From contig JAHDXS010000003.1 in NCBI GenBank assembly GCA_023384135.1, positions 248,001-312,000 of the forward strand: a stretch of 64,000 nt of DNA, read 5' to 3'. Each line of letters opens with the position of its first letter. The stretch's first letter is position 1. Source of the stretch: Alphaproteobacteria bacterium. GTDB lineage: Bacteria; Pseudomonadota; Alphaproteobacteria; Micavibrionales; Micavibrionaceae. Of this stretch, positions 53,860 through 61,064 are shown piece after piece. The notes under the pieces are model-generated. The model was not told where the DNA came from, did not search any database, and saw only the letters and a list, made by a program, of their open reading frames with translations. Both the position numbers and the translations under genes were made by a program.

Positions 53860-55107
53860 TTACGCTGCCTGTTTTAGCTTGCTGGGATCCAGTTCCTCCC
53901 GCGGGCCGAAGAATTCAAAATGTACCTGATTGCCGGGAATGCCCCAGACCAGAAGCTCGTGATAAATATTCACCATGAAAGGCTTCGGGCCGCAGAAATA
54001 ATAATCCGCATGACGTGAGGGCACGAGGCTCTCTATGAGCGTGGCATCGATAAATCCGCCGGAGCAGTTCGTGTCCGCCTTGTCTTCACCGCCCGTTGGC
54101 TCACTGTAACGGTAATGAACGGTTAGATTTTCATGCTTGGCGTTCAGCGCATCGATTGTGTTTTTAAATGGTTGTACATCCTTATTCAGACATCCATGGA
54201 TCAGTATAATTTGGCGTTCCGGCATAGTCTCCAACGCAGTATGCAGAATGCTGAGGATTGGGGTAATGCCGACCCCTGCCGCCAGCAATACCAGCGGGCG
54301 TTGGTGCTTGTCGTTCGTGTTCAGGAAAAACTCGCCGCAGGGCGGTCCGATTTCCAGTGTATCACCCACATTAATGTCATCATGCAGGGTGTTGGATACA
54401 TAGCCCTTCGGCGTATCGGCTTTCGCGCCGACCTCACGTTTCACGCTGATGCGGAAATAATCCTGACCGGGTTTGTCGGACAGGCTGTAATTGCGCATTG
54501 TGGTTGAACCGTCCTTTGTCGGCATCCGCACCGTAATATATTGCCCCGCCATATAGGATGGCAAAGCGCCGCCATCTTTGGGCTTGAGGTAAAAGGACGT
54601 AATGATGCTGCTTTCCTTTTCTTTGCGATCAACCACGAAATCGCGGAAACCTTCCCAGCCGCCGGTTTTATTTGCATTCTCATCATAAAGCTGCTTTTCC
54701 CGCCCGATCAGGATATCTGCCAGAAAGCCATACGCTTCGCCCCACGCATTGATTACATCATCAGTTGCACCTTCGCCCAGCACCTCACGGATAGAGGCCA
54801 GCAGGTTTTCACCGACAATCGGATAATGCTCCGGCTTAATCATCAAAGAGGCATGTTTGTGGGCGATCAATTCCACCGCGCCGCCCAGTACTTCCAGATT
54901 GTCGATGTTCGCCGCATACGCGCAAATTGCCGCCGCGAGCGCGCGTTGCTGCGTACCGCCTGCCTGATTGGCCGGATTAAAAAACGGCGCGACTTCCGGG
55001 TTATGGCTGAACATGCGCTTGTAAAAATGCTTGGTCAGCGTTTCGCCATGTTCATTCAAAATAGGCGCGGTGGATTTGACGATATCGATGGTTTGTTGGG
55101 ACAGCAT
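53860..55107 (-). CDS. hmp: Flavohemoglobin Hmp (nitric oxide dioxygenase)
   Basis: A 415-aa protein with full globin, FAD and NAD(P)H domains. The globin region has TKHFYKRMFSHNPEVAPFFN and KHASLMIKPEHYPIVGENLL (proximal His at about residue 85). The flavin site is MRNYSLSDKPGQDYFRISVK and the nucleotide domain is PLVLLAAGVGITPILSILHT with YYFCGPKPFM. It converts NO to nitrate. A Rrf2-type regulator is divergently encoded 98 bp away, so NO-dependent control is likely. Confidence 0.95.
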   Translation of the reverse strand: MLSQQTIDIVKSTAPILNEHGETLTKHFYKRMFSHNPEVAPFFNPANQAGGTQQRALAAAICAYAANIDNLEVLGGAVELIAHKHASLMIKPEHYPIVGENLLASIREVLGEGATDDVINAWGEAYGFLADILIGREKQLYDENANKTGGWEGFRDFVVDRKEKESSIITSFYLKPKDGGALPSYMAGQYITVRMPTKDGSTTMRNYSLSDKPGQDYFRISVKREVGAKADTPKGYVSNTLHDDINVGDTLEIGPPCGEFFLNTNDKHQRPLVLLAAGVGITPILSILHTALETMPERQIILIHGCLNKDVQPFKNTIDALNAKHENLTVHYRYSEPTGGEDKADTNCSGGFIDATLIESLVPSRHADYYFCGPKPFMVNIYHELLVWGIPGNQVHFEFFGPREELDPSKLKQAA

Positions 55108-55122
55108 GGGAATTGCCTTTCT

Positions 55123-55147
55123 TAATATGTATTTGGTATGTATATTA
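55123..55147. promoter_or_regulatory. Candidate NsrR-type operator between hmp and regulator
   Basis: taatatgtatttggtatgta with the following tatta contains aatatgtattt, one base from the known NsrR half-site (AAGATGYATTT), and a second gtatgtata element. It lies between the two divergent starts, where NsrR-controlled hmp promoters carry operators. The site is a prediction. Confidence 0.5.
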
Positions 55148-55205
55148 TAGATCGCGGCTAATTATGCAACCCTGTCCGCGATAAATTTATGATGAGTACA
55201 GCATT

Positions 55206-55610
55206 ATGCAGTTAACACGATTTACCGATTACGGCCTGCGTTGTCTGATGTATCTGGCCGCACGCCCTGATAAGTTATCCAGTGTAAAAGAGATTTCCGA
55301 ATATTATAAAATCTCCCGCAACCATCTGGTTAAAATAGTTCACCGCCTGTCACAGCTTGGATATATTGAGACAAGCAAGGGCAAGGGCGGCGGCATTCGG
55401 CTTGCCGAAGGGGCACAAGACCTGCGTCTTGGCGATATTGTAAAGCAGCTGGAGCCGAATATGTTCATGGTGGAGTGCTTTGACGCCGCAACAAATACCT
55501 GCCGTGTGACGCAGACCTGTAATCTGAAGCATTATCTGTTCGATGCCAGCAATGAATTTATAAACACCCTCAACCAACATACGCTTGGTGATACAATACA
55601 GAACAAATAA
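55206..55610 (+). CDS. nsrR: NsrR-like Rrf2-family regulator
   Basis: A 134-aa protein with MQLTRFTDYGLRCLMYLAAR and the winged helix SVKEISEYYKISRNHLVKIV. The three Cys in ECFDAATNTCRVTQTC (C-x8-C-x5-C) match the iron-sulfur ligands of NsrR, which senses nitric oxide. The divergent hmp gene is the classical target. Length is near that of E. coli NsrR (141 aa). Confidence 0.85.
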   Translation: MQLTRFTDYGLRCLMYLAARPDKLSSVKEISEYYKISRNHLVKIVHRLSQLGYIETSKGKGGGIRLAEGAQDLRLGDIVKQLEPNMFMVECFDAATNTCRVTQTCNLKHYLFDASNEFINTLNQHTLGDTIQNK

Positions 55611-55787
55611 TTTCTAGTGCCGTCAACTGGGGCGAATTGAGCTCAACTCGCCTTTACCTCGGCCTTTCGGCTCCGGCCATCATCACCGATTCAATCGCGC
55701 CAGCGGCGCATCGGATTGCTAGCAAGTAAAAGGGCGGGCTGGTACAGCGAGGCTCGCTGTTCTGTTGCACCCACCACAAAACAGAAG

Positions 55788-57086
55788 CTAAGGTTTCTTT
55801 TTATGGTTCCTGCGCGGTCGGTCAGGTGCGGGCCGCACCGTCCCCGCCTTGCCGCTTTGGCTGGTTTCTGGCTTGCCGGGTTCTGATTGAGTGACAGGTT
55901 CCCAACTGCCCATGCCGTGCAAAACGCGGTCGGCGTGTTTGACGGCGTTCACATGGCCGTAGTGATCTTCAATCATCTTCACGCTGGTTCCCATCTGTTG
56001 AGCGAGGAAATACACATCCACCCCTTCGCTCAAGCGGAAAGTGGCATAGGTATGGCGGAAAGAATATGTTGAGCGCGGAATCCCTGACGGGCCTTCGCGC
56101 AGTTTTGTTTCTGTCAGTAAATCCCTGATAAGGGCTTTGTATAAAGAATTGGCGGGTTCGCCTTCGTAGGTGCTGAATACGGGATCGTCCGGCTCCGTTG
56201 CTTTCGAGAGTACCCGGACACGCTCAAGATATTCCCCCACGCTAGGCGGCGCGACAAGCTGCCGCGCCTTGTCCTTGCCGCGCACGGAGAGTATTACAAG
56301 TTCCCGTCCGTCCTTGTCCTTCCCGTATGAAATATCCCGCCAGCGCAAATTCCGCGCTTCCGGCGGGCGCATACCCGTATTGCACATGATAAGAACGAAG
56401 TTATAGGTTACATTGCGATACCACTGGCTGGCGGGCTTTTTGTCCGCCGCCTTAACCCATGCGCGGCCCCGCGTATGCAGGGCGCGGTATTCTTCTATTG
56501 AAAAAGCATCCCGGCGCATGGTCTTGAAATTCGGTCTTCCCTCGAATTTCTGGCTGGCCGGGATATAGCGTTTCTTAAGGGCGAAAGTCATAATCCCCCC
56601 GAAAATTGACATTTCAAATTTGATGGTTGAATCACTTACTTGCTCACGGATTGACCCTTTACCATGTTCGCGCCGCCATGCCGGATAATTAGCCCAGCGG
56701 TCTTGCCCTATCAGGCTGATTTGGGTGGTTCCCACATAAGGGTTGAGTTGAGCATTGATAACGGATGCTATCTTTTTAACCCGCTCATGGGTGATTTCGC
56801 CCATCTTGGCGCGGGATTTTTGGCTTTCGGTATATTCCTTGGCTACTTCGCTAAAGGGTTTGTTGAATATCGGGACTTCGTGCTTTATGCGGAATCTGAC
56901 GTCTGCATCAACGTCAAAGGCGCGGTTCCGCGCTTCGTGAAGGTCGGACGTTTTGAGGGAAACCGTCTTGTAGCGATCGGCCTTGGGAAGTTTGATGCGG
57001 CAATACCAGTTCTTATGCTCCACATCACCCCGGCGGAAGATGATAAGGCCGGGTTTGAGTTCTTCCTTGTCGATGATGAATGTCAT
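55788..57086 (-). CDS. Tyrosine recombinase (integrase) of the island
   Basis: A 432-aa phage-type integrase. The catalytic set is visible: NTGMRPPEARNLRWRDI (Arg), STYSFRHTYATFRLSEGV (His-x-x-Arg type H and R), and MIEDHYGHVNAV (Tyr). The N-terminal half includes a core-binding domain (FSEVAKEYTESQKSRAKMGE). It lies 130 bp from the right edge. It would integrate and excise the island at the split REP site. Confidence 0.92.
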   Translation of the reverse strand: MTFIIDKEELKPGLIIFRRGDVEHKNWYCRIKLPKADRYKTVSLKTSDLHEARNRAFDVDADVRFRIKHEVPIFNKPFSEVAKEYTESQKSRAKMGEITHERVKKIASVINAQLNPYVGTTQISLIGQDRWANYPAWRREHGKGSIREQVSDSTIKFEMSIFGGIMTFALKKRYIPASQKFEGRPNFKTMRRDAFSIEEYRALHTRGRAWVKAADKKPASQWYRNVTYNFVLIMCNTGMRPPEARNLRWRDISYGKDKDGRELVILSVRGKDKARQLVAPPSVGEYLERVRVLSKATEPDDPVFSTYEGEPANSLYKALIRDLLTETKLREGPSGIPRSTYSFRHTYATFRLSEGVDVYFLAQQMGTSVKMIEDHYGHVNAVKHADRVLHGMGSWEPVTQSEPGKPETSQSGKAGTVRPAPDRPRRNHKKKP

Positions 57087-57218
57087 GGTATCCTCATCCT
57101 GTGCAGAATCCGTGCAGGTTTTTCGGCTAAGTCATTGATTCGCCGTATCTGTGCATACTATGTGTAGAATACTATAAAATGAAATATAAAGCAATATCAG
57201 TTAGATAGGATGGGTATC

Positions 57219-57227
57219 TCATCCCCG
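57219..57227. other. Right attachment repeat (attR core)
   Basis: tcatccccg, identical to 46558-46566, begins the second half of the interrupted REP (tcatccccgcgaaaacgggg). See the left copy. Confidence 0.65.
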
Positions 57228-57420
57228 CGAAAACGGGGATCCAGTCAGGCGGCAGCCATGGATTCCGGCCTTCCTCCACCGCCAAGGCTTCGGAGGACAA
57301 GTCGCCGGAATGACGTGATGTGTGGTTGTGTTATAAAAAGCTTCGCGTCTTCGCGCCTTTGCGATTCAATCCGGATCCCCGCCTGCGCGGGGATGAGGGT
57401 CTGGCTAAGGCGCGTTTTAA
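57228..57420. repeat. Host intergenic repeat cluster
   Basis: After the right island edge the REP remnant continues (cgaaaacggggatcc). It is followed by a ggattccggccttcctccac unit with its partner cgccggaatgac, then cttcgcgtcttcgcgccttt and a further ggatccccgcctgcgcgggg palindrome at about 57373-57395. No gene is seen. Confidence 0.75.
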
Positions 57421-57436
57421 CGCGCCGAGCAGACCC

Positions 57437-59260
57437 TCACTTCTCATCCCCCATCTTGAGGGCGTTGATGAACGCGCTCTGGGGAATTTCGACGCGGCCA
57501 TACTGGCGCATTTTGGCTTTACCTTTTTTCTGCTTCTCCAGCAGCTTTTTCTTCCGCGTGATGTCGCCGCCGTAGCACTTCGCCGTCACGTCCTTGCGCA
57601 TGGCCGAAACGTCTTCGCGCGCGATGATCTTGCCGCCGATCGCGGCCTGAATGGCGATCTTGAACATCTGGCGGGGAATGAGTTCCTTCAGCCGCTCGCA
57701 CATGCCGCGCCCGCGCTTTTCGGCCGCCGAGCGGTGCACGATCATGGCCAGCGCGTCCACCGGCTCGTCATTCACGCGGATATCCATCTTAACGAGATCG
57801 TTCTCGGCGTACCCGTCCAGCTCATAATCGAAACTGGCATAGCCTTTGGAAATGCTCTTGAGACGGTCGTAGAAATCGAACACCACCTCGTTGAGCGGCA
57901 GGCGGTAAACCAGCATCGCCCGGTTCCCCGCATAGGTCAGGTCGATCTGCACCCCGCGCCGATCCTGACAGAGCTGCAACAGCCCGCCCAGATATTCGTC
58001 GGGCACAAGGATGGTCGCCTTGATCCACGGCTCCTCGATATTTTTGATCTTCACGACATCGGGCATGTCCACGGGGTTATAAAGGCTGATCTGGTCGCCG
58101 TTATTCATGTTGAGGCGGTACACAACGCTCGGCGCGGTGGGGATGAGGTCGAGGTCGAACTCGCGCTCCAATCGCTCCTGAATGATCTCCATGTGCAAAA
58201 GGCCAAGGAACCCGCACCGGAAACCCAGACCCAGCGCCTGCGACGTTTCCATCTCATATTGCAGCGACGCATCGTTGAGCTTCAGCTTGCCCAGCGAATC
58301 CCGCAGCTTCTCGAAATCGCTGGCGTCCGCCGGATAGAACGAACAGAACACCATGGGGATCGAGGGTTTGAAACCGGGCAGGGCGCTCTCGCACGGCTTT
58401 TTATCGTCCGTGATCGTGTCGCCGACTTTCGTTTCGGAAATATCCTTGATGGACGCGGTGATAAACCCCATCTCGCCGGGGCCAAGCACGTCCAGCATGA
58501 CGGGCTTGGGCGTGAACATCCCCACGCGGTCGATATCGCGCGTACGCCCGTTGCTCATGAATTTGATCTTCTGGCCCTTGCGCATCGTGCCGTCCACGAT
58601 CCGCACCAGCACCACGACGCCAAGATATGAATCGTACCAGGAATCGACCAGCAGAGCGCGCAGCGGCTTGTCCGGGTCGCCCTCGCGCGGCGGCGGCAGG
58701 CGCGTGACGATGGCCTCCAGCAGATTGTCGATGCCGATCCCCGACTTGCCGGAGCACAAAACGGCCTCCGAAGCATCCAGCCCGATGACGTCCTCGATCT
58801 GCTGCGCGGCGGCCTCCGGGTCGGCGGCGGGCAGGTCGATCTTGTTGATGACCGGCACGACCTCGTGATTATTGTCGAGCGCCTGATACACGTTGGCCAG
58901 CGTCTGCGCCTCCACCCCCTGCGAGGCGTCCACGATCAGCAACGACCCCTCGCACGACGCCAGCGAACGCGAAACCTCGTAGGCGAAATCCACGTGCCCC
59001 GGCGTGTCCATCAGATTGAGCTGATACTCGATCCCGTCCTTGGCCGTATAGGCGAGGCGCACCGTCTGCGCCTTGATCGTAATGCCGCGCTCGCGCTCGA
59101 TATCCATGGAATCGAGAACCTGCTCCTTCATCTCGCGCGCCTCAAGCCCGCCGCAGGTCTGGATCAGCCGGTCGGCCAGCGTACTCTTCCCATGGTCGAT
59201 ATGCGCGATGATCGCAAAATTGCGTATATGTTGCAGGGGCTTGGTCTCTGGCTTGCTCAT
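57437..59260 (-). CDS. lepA: Elongation factor 4 (LepA)
   Basis: The start is set at ATG 59260 ([20 protein letters not shown]); in-frame ATGs lie further upstream. It is about 607 aa. GTPase motifs are [40 protein letters not shown] and [11 protein letters not shown]; LepA-specific C-terminal features include [20 protein letters not shown] and [15 protein letters not shown]-type elements. It back-translocates or rescues ribosomes under stress and binds the membrane. No operon partner is evident. Confidence 0.96.
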   Translation of the reverse strand: MSKPETKPLQHIRNFAIIAHIDHGKSTLADRLIQTCGGLEAREMKEQVLDSMDIERERGITIKAQTVRLAYTAKDGIEYQLNLMDTPGHVDFAYEVSRSLASCEGSLLIVDASQGVEAQTLANVYQALDNNHEVVPVINKIDLPAADPEAAAQQIEDVIGLDASEAVLCSGKSGIGIDNLLEAIVTRLPPPREGDPDKPLRALLVDSWYDSYLGVVVLVRIVDGTMRKGQKIKFMSNGRTRDIDRVGMFTPKPVMLDVLGPGEMGFITASIKDISETKVGDTITDDKKPCESALPGFKPSIPMVFCSFYPADASDFEKLRDSLGKLKLNDASLQYEMETSQALGLGFRCGFLGLLHMEIIQERLEREFDLDLIPTAPSVVYRLNMNNGDQISLYNPVDMPDVVKIKNIEEPWIKATILVPDEYLGGLLQLCQDRRGVQIDLTYAGNRAMLVYRLPLNEVVFDFYDRLKSISKGYASFDYELDGYAENDLVKMDIRVNDEPVDALAMIVHRSAAEKRGRGMCERLKELIPRQMFKIAIQAAIGGKIIAREDVSAMRKDVTAKCYGGDITRKKKLLEKQKKGKAKMRQYGRVEIPQSAFINALKMGDEK

Positions 59261-59389
59261 GTCCGCGAACATAAGGGCTTTGCGCCCCCCGTTCAATCAA
59301 AATTTACGGGGGATGGCGGGCCTTTTGGGGCGGTTTGTTTACTTTGAAAAAACCCTTGGTATGATAAAACGTCAAAGAGGCTGGAATTT

Positions 59390-59683
59390 ATGAATAATGA
59401 CCCCAACAACCTGCTGGAACCGGAAGAGAAAGTCATATTCCTCAGCGATGTGGCGGAGCAGGAGCGCAAGGCGCCGATGCCCATCTTGATGGTGGTGGTC
59501 ATCATCTTGGCCTTGGGAACCATGCTCTGGAAAACCGCCGTCCGTCAGCCCGACAACCGCGAAAAAGCGTTACAGGCGGTCTTGGAGCGCACAAAGGCCG
59601 AGGAGAGGCTGATCGAGGGGCGCACGAAGAAACAGCGCGAGGAATACCTCAGGAAAAATCCCAACAAACACAAACAGCCCTAA
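59390..59683 (+). CDS. Small single-span membrane protein
   Basis: A 97-aa protein. An acidic N-terminus (MNNDPNNLLEPEEKVIFLSD) is followed by one membrane span (PMPILMVVVIILALGTMLWK, residues about 30-49) and a basic coiled-coil tail (KKQREEYLRKNPNKHKQP). Divergent from lepA, with a terminator afterwards. The function is unknown. Confidence 0.65.
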   Translation: MNNDPNNLLEPEEKVIFLSDVAEQERKAPMPILMVVVIILALGTMLWKTAVRQPDNREKALQAVLERTKAEERLIEGRTKKQREEYLRKNPNKHKQP

Positions 59684-59712
59684 ACACAGCGGAAACAAGC
59701 AGACAAGGCATG

Positions 59713-59754
59713 AAAAAGCCGGGGAGGGGAGCGTGCCCGCCGCCGGCTTTTAAA
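59713..59754 (+). terminator. Likely terminator after the 59390 gene
   Basis: The arms aaaagccgg and ccggctttt bracket a GC-rich loop (ggaggggagcgtgcccgccg) and end in a short T tract. The large loop makes it moderate. Confidence 0.6.
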
Positions 59755-59865
59755 TTCTTTTCATAACCACAAACCAGATGTAAGCGCGGTCAAGCCCATA
59801 TAAAAACGGGAATAAACAGACGCAACCGCGTCAACCGCAACTAGCCGGAGAGAGCAACAATCCGC

Positions 59866-60039
59866 TTACAGGCGCGGACCGGAGCCGAATCCACCATCGT
59901 TGGTCAGGTCAGGCGTGATGTTGTTGGAAGCCCCGTTAAAGAGCTGGGCACCTTGTCCGGCAACGATCTGTAAATCAACTGTGGCGGCGGTCCCGTCACG
60001 GAAGCTGTCTGCAATCTGCTGGATGTTTGCTACGCTCAT
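59866..60039 (-). CDS. Small protein (57 aa)
   Basis: ATG 60039 is preceded on the reverse strand by gaggagtgaaat, a good ribosome site. It encodes MSVANIQQIADSFRDGTAAT and ends NDGGFGSGPRL, with a hydrophobic middle (VDLQIVAGQGAQLFNG). No motif is known. The next reverse-strand genes may share its transcript. The neighbouring spaces 59755-59865 and 60040-60113 show no gene. Confidence 0.5.
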   Translation of the reverse strand: MSVANIQQIADSFRDGTAATVDLQIVAGQGAQLFNGASNNITPDLTNDGGFGSGPRL

Positions 60040-60113
60040 ATTTCACTCCTCTATTTTACTTTTTTGTTAAACCCAAATAACCCAAACACAAATCTCTTTT
60101 TATTCTTGCATCC

Positions 60114-60479
60114 CTATGCCCGGTGAAGGATCAGGGGGATGTAGTGGCCTTCCTTGGCCTCACCGGTTTGATCATCCAGAAGGATCATCAGCACCTGGTG
60201 CGAGTTCTGCATATTCTTCGATACATCCTTCGTCAGCGGAAGTCCTGCATCGCGGATCTCACCATCGTCCATGACGAAATCCAATCTGTAAGTGCTAAGG
60301 TCGAACTCCAACCACGAAAGAGCATTTTTAAAAGGCTTGTTGTGAAAAATCGCACACCGCCCATCCTCTTTCACAGCGACCTGAATGTTCAGAGGACTTC
60401 CATCCTCGCATCCGTAGACAAAGTCCGTTAGGTCCCCGTAAACGGGTCTCTCTCTGCCTTGTTCGGTCGTCTCGTTCAT
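60114..60479 (-). CDS. Hypothetical protein, paralogue of 60541 product
   Basis: A 121-aa protein. LSWLEFDLSTYRLDFVMDDG and VLMILLDDQTGEAKEGHYIP align in order with YMEYDPQNQRVTVFTNDG and VILMVRTQNGRAVEGFEV of the next gene upstream. No signal or domain is recognised. The function is unknown. Confidence 0.65.
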   Translation of the reverse strand: MNETTEQGRERPVYGDLTDFVYGCEDGSPLNIQVAVKEDGRCAIFHNKPFKNALSWLEFDLSTYRLDFVMDDGEIRDAGLPLTKDVSKNMQNSHQVLMILLDDQTGEAKEGHYIPLILHRA

Positions 60480-60540
60480 AACCCTAAACTAACCCTTTTA
60501 TTATAAGCTGACCAGAGGGAAAAAATCCCGCTTTTTTTTG

Positions 60541-61020
60541 TCAGTTCATTATTTTTTCTGCTTCTTCGCGCACTTTAAGCCGGACTTCGAACCCCTCGAC
60601 GGCCCGCCCGTTCTGCGTCCGGACCATCAAAATCACCTGCGGTTTCGCGAAATAGGGCCGAATCAGCCACTGAATCCGTGTTCCCAGGTCGAGCTGCTGC
60701 CCGTCATTTGTGAAAACGGTCACGCGCTGGTTCTGAGGGTCGTACTCCATATAGTCGATGGTGCAACCCAGATCCGCACTGTGAAAAATGAAGGTTTCGC
60801 CCATTTCCTTGTCGCAGAAGATGTCGAAATCTTTTTTGTCGAAAAGCGCCTTGCGGGAGGTGCGCAGGGACGAGCCCCAGTCACCCTTCATGCTGGTCGG
60901 GCTTTTTTTGCTCGGCGGCGGCTGTTCAGTGTTATCTTCAGACATGATCAGTGCGGCCAGAAGGGCCTGTTGGTCCAGCGACAAGGATGCGTGTGACATC
61001 ATCCCACCATTGGCCATCAT
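60541..61020 (-). CDS. Hypothetical protein, paralogue of 60114 product
   Basis: A 159-aa protein read from ATG 61020 with an aagga site nine bases upstream. Its N-terminal 60 residues are low-complexity and polar (EDNTEQPPPSKKSPTSMKGD). The following beta-rich part (FDIFCDKEMGETFIFHSADL, then YMEYDPQNQRVTVFTNDGQQ) is shared with the 60114 product. The pair lies just downstream of the large gene at 61065 and may form one operon. Confidence 0.65.
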   Translation of the reverse strand: MMANGGMMSHASLSLDQQALLAALIMSEDNTEQPPPSKKSPTSMKGDWGSSLRTSRKALFDKKDFDIFCDKEMGETFIFHSADLGCTIDYMEYDPQNQRVTVFTNDGQQLDLGTRIQWLIRPYFAKPQVILMVRTQNGRAVEGFEVRLKVREEAEKIMN

Positions 61021-61064
61021 ATCACTTGTCCTTCATGCCTGAAAGTCATAACAACAGCTCTCCT

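Larger units (their letters stand above)
46567..57218. mobile_element. Integrated mobilizable island (about 10.65 kb)
   Basis: The content is a MobQ-type relaxase with oriT, AbiEi/AbiEii, a MarR/AhpD/DUF2024/redox operon, hmp plus an NsrR-like regulator, and a tyrosine integrase reading inward from the right end. The edges are 9-bp direct repeats inside a split REP element. GC content is lower than in the flanking chromosome. No conjugative transfer (mating-pair) genes are seen, so transfer would need a helper. The gap at 55611-55787 holds only imperfect palindromes; no gene is seen there. Confidence 0.8.

Noticed and set aside
55611-55787. Integration site or small gene in the gap between the NsrR-like gene and the integrase
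   Set aside because: Only imperfect palindromes are present; the island edges are better placed at the split REP repeats.
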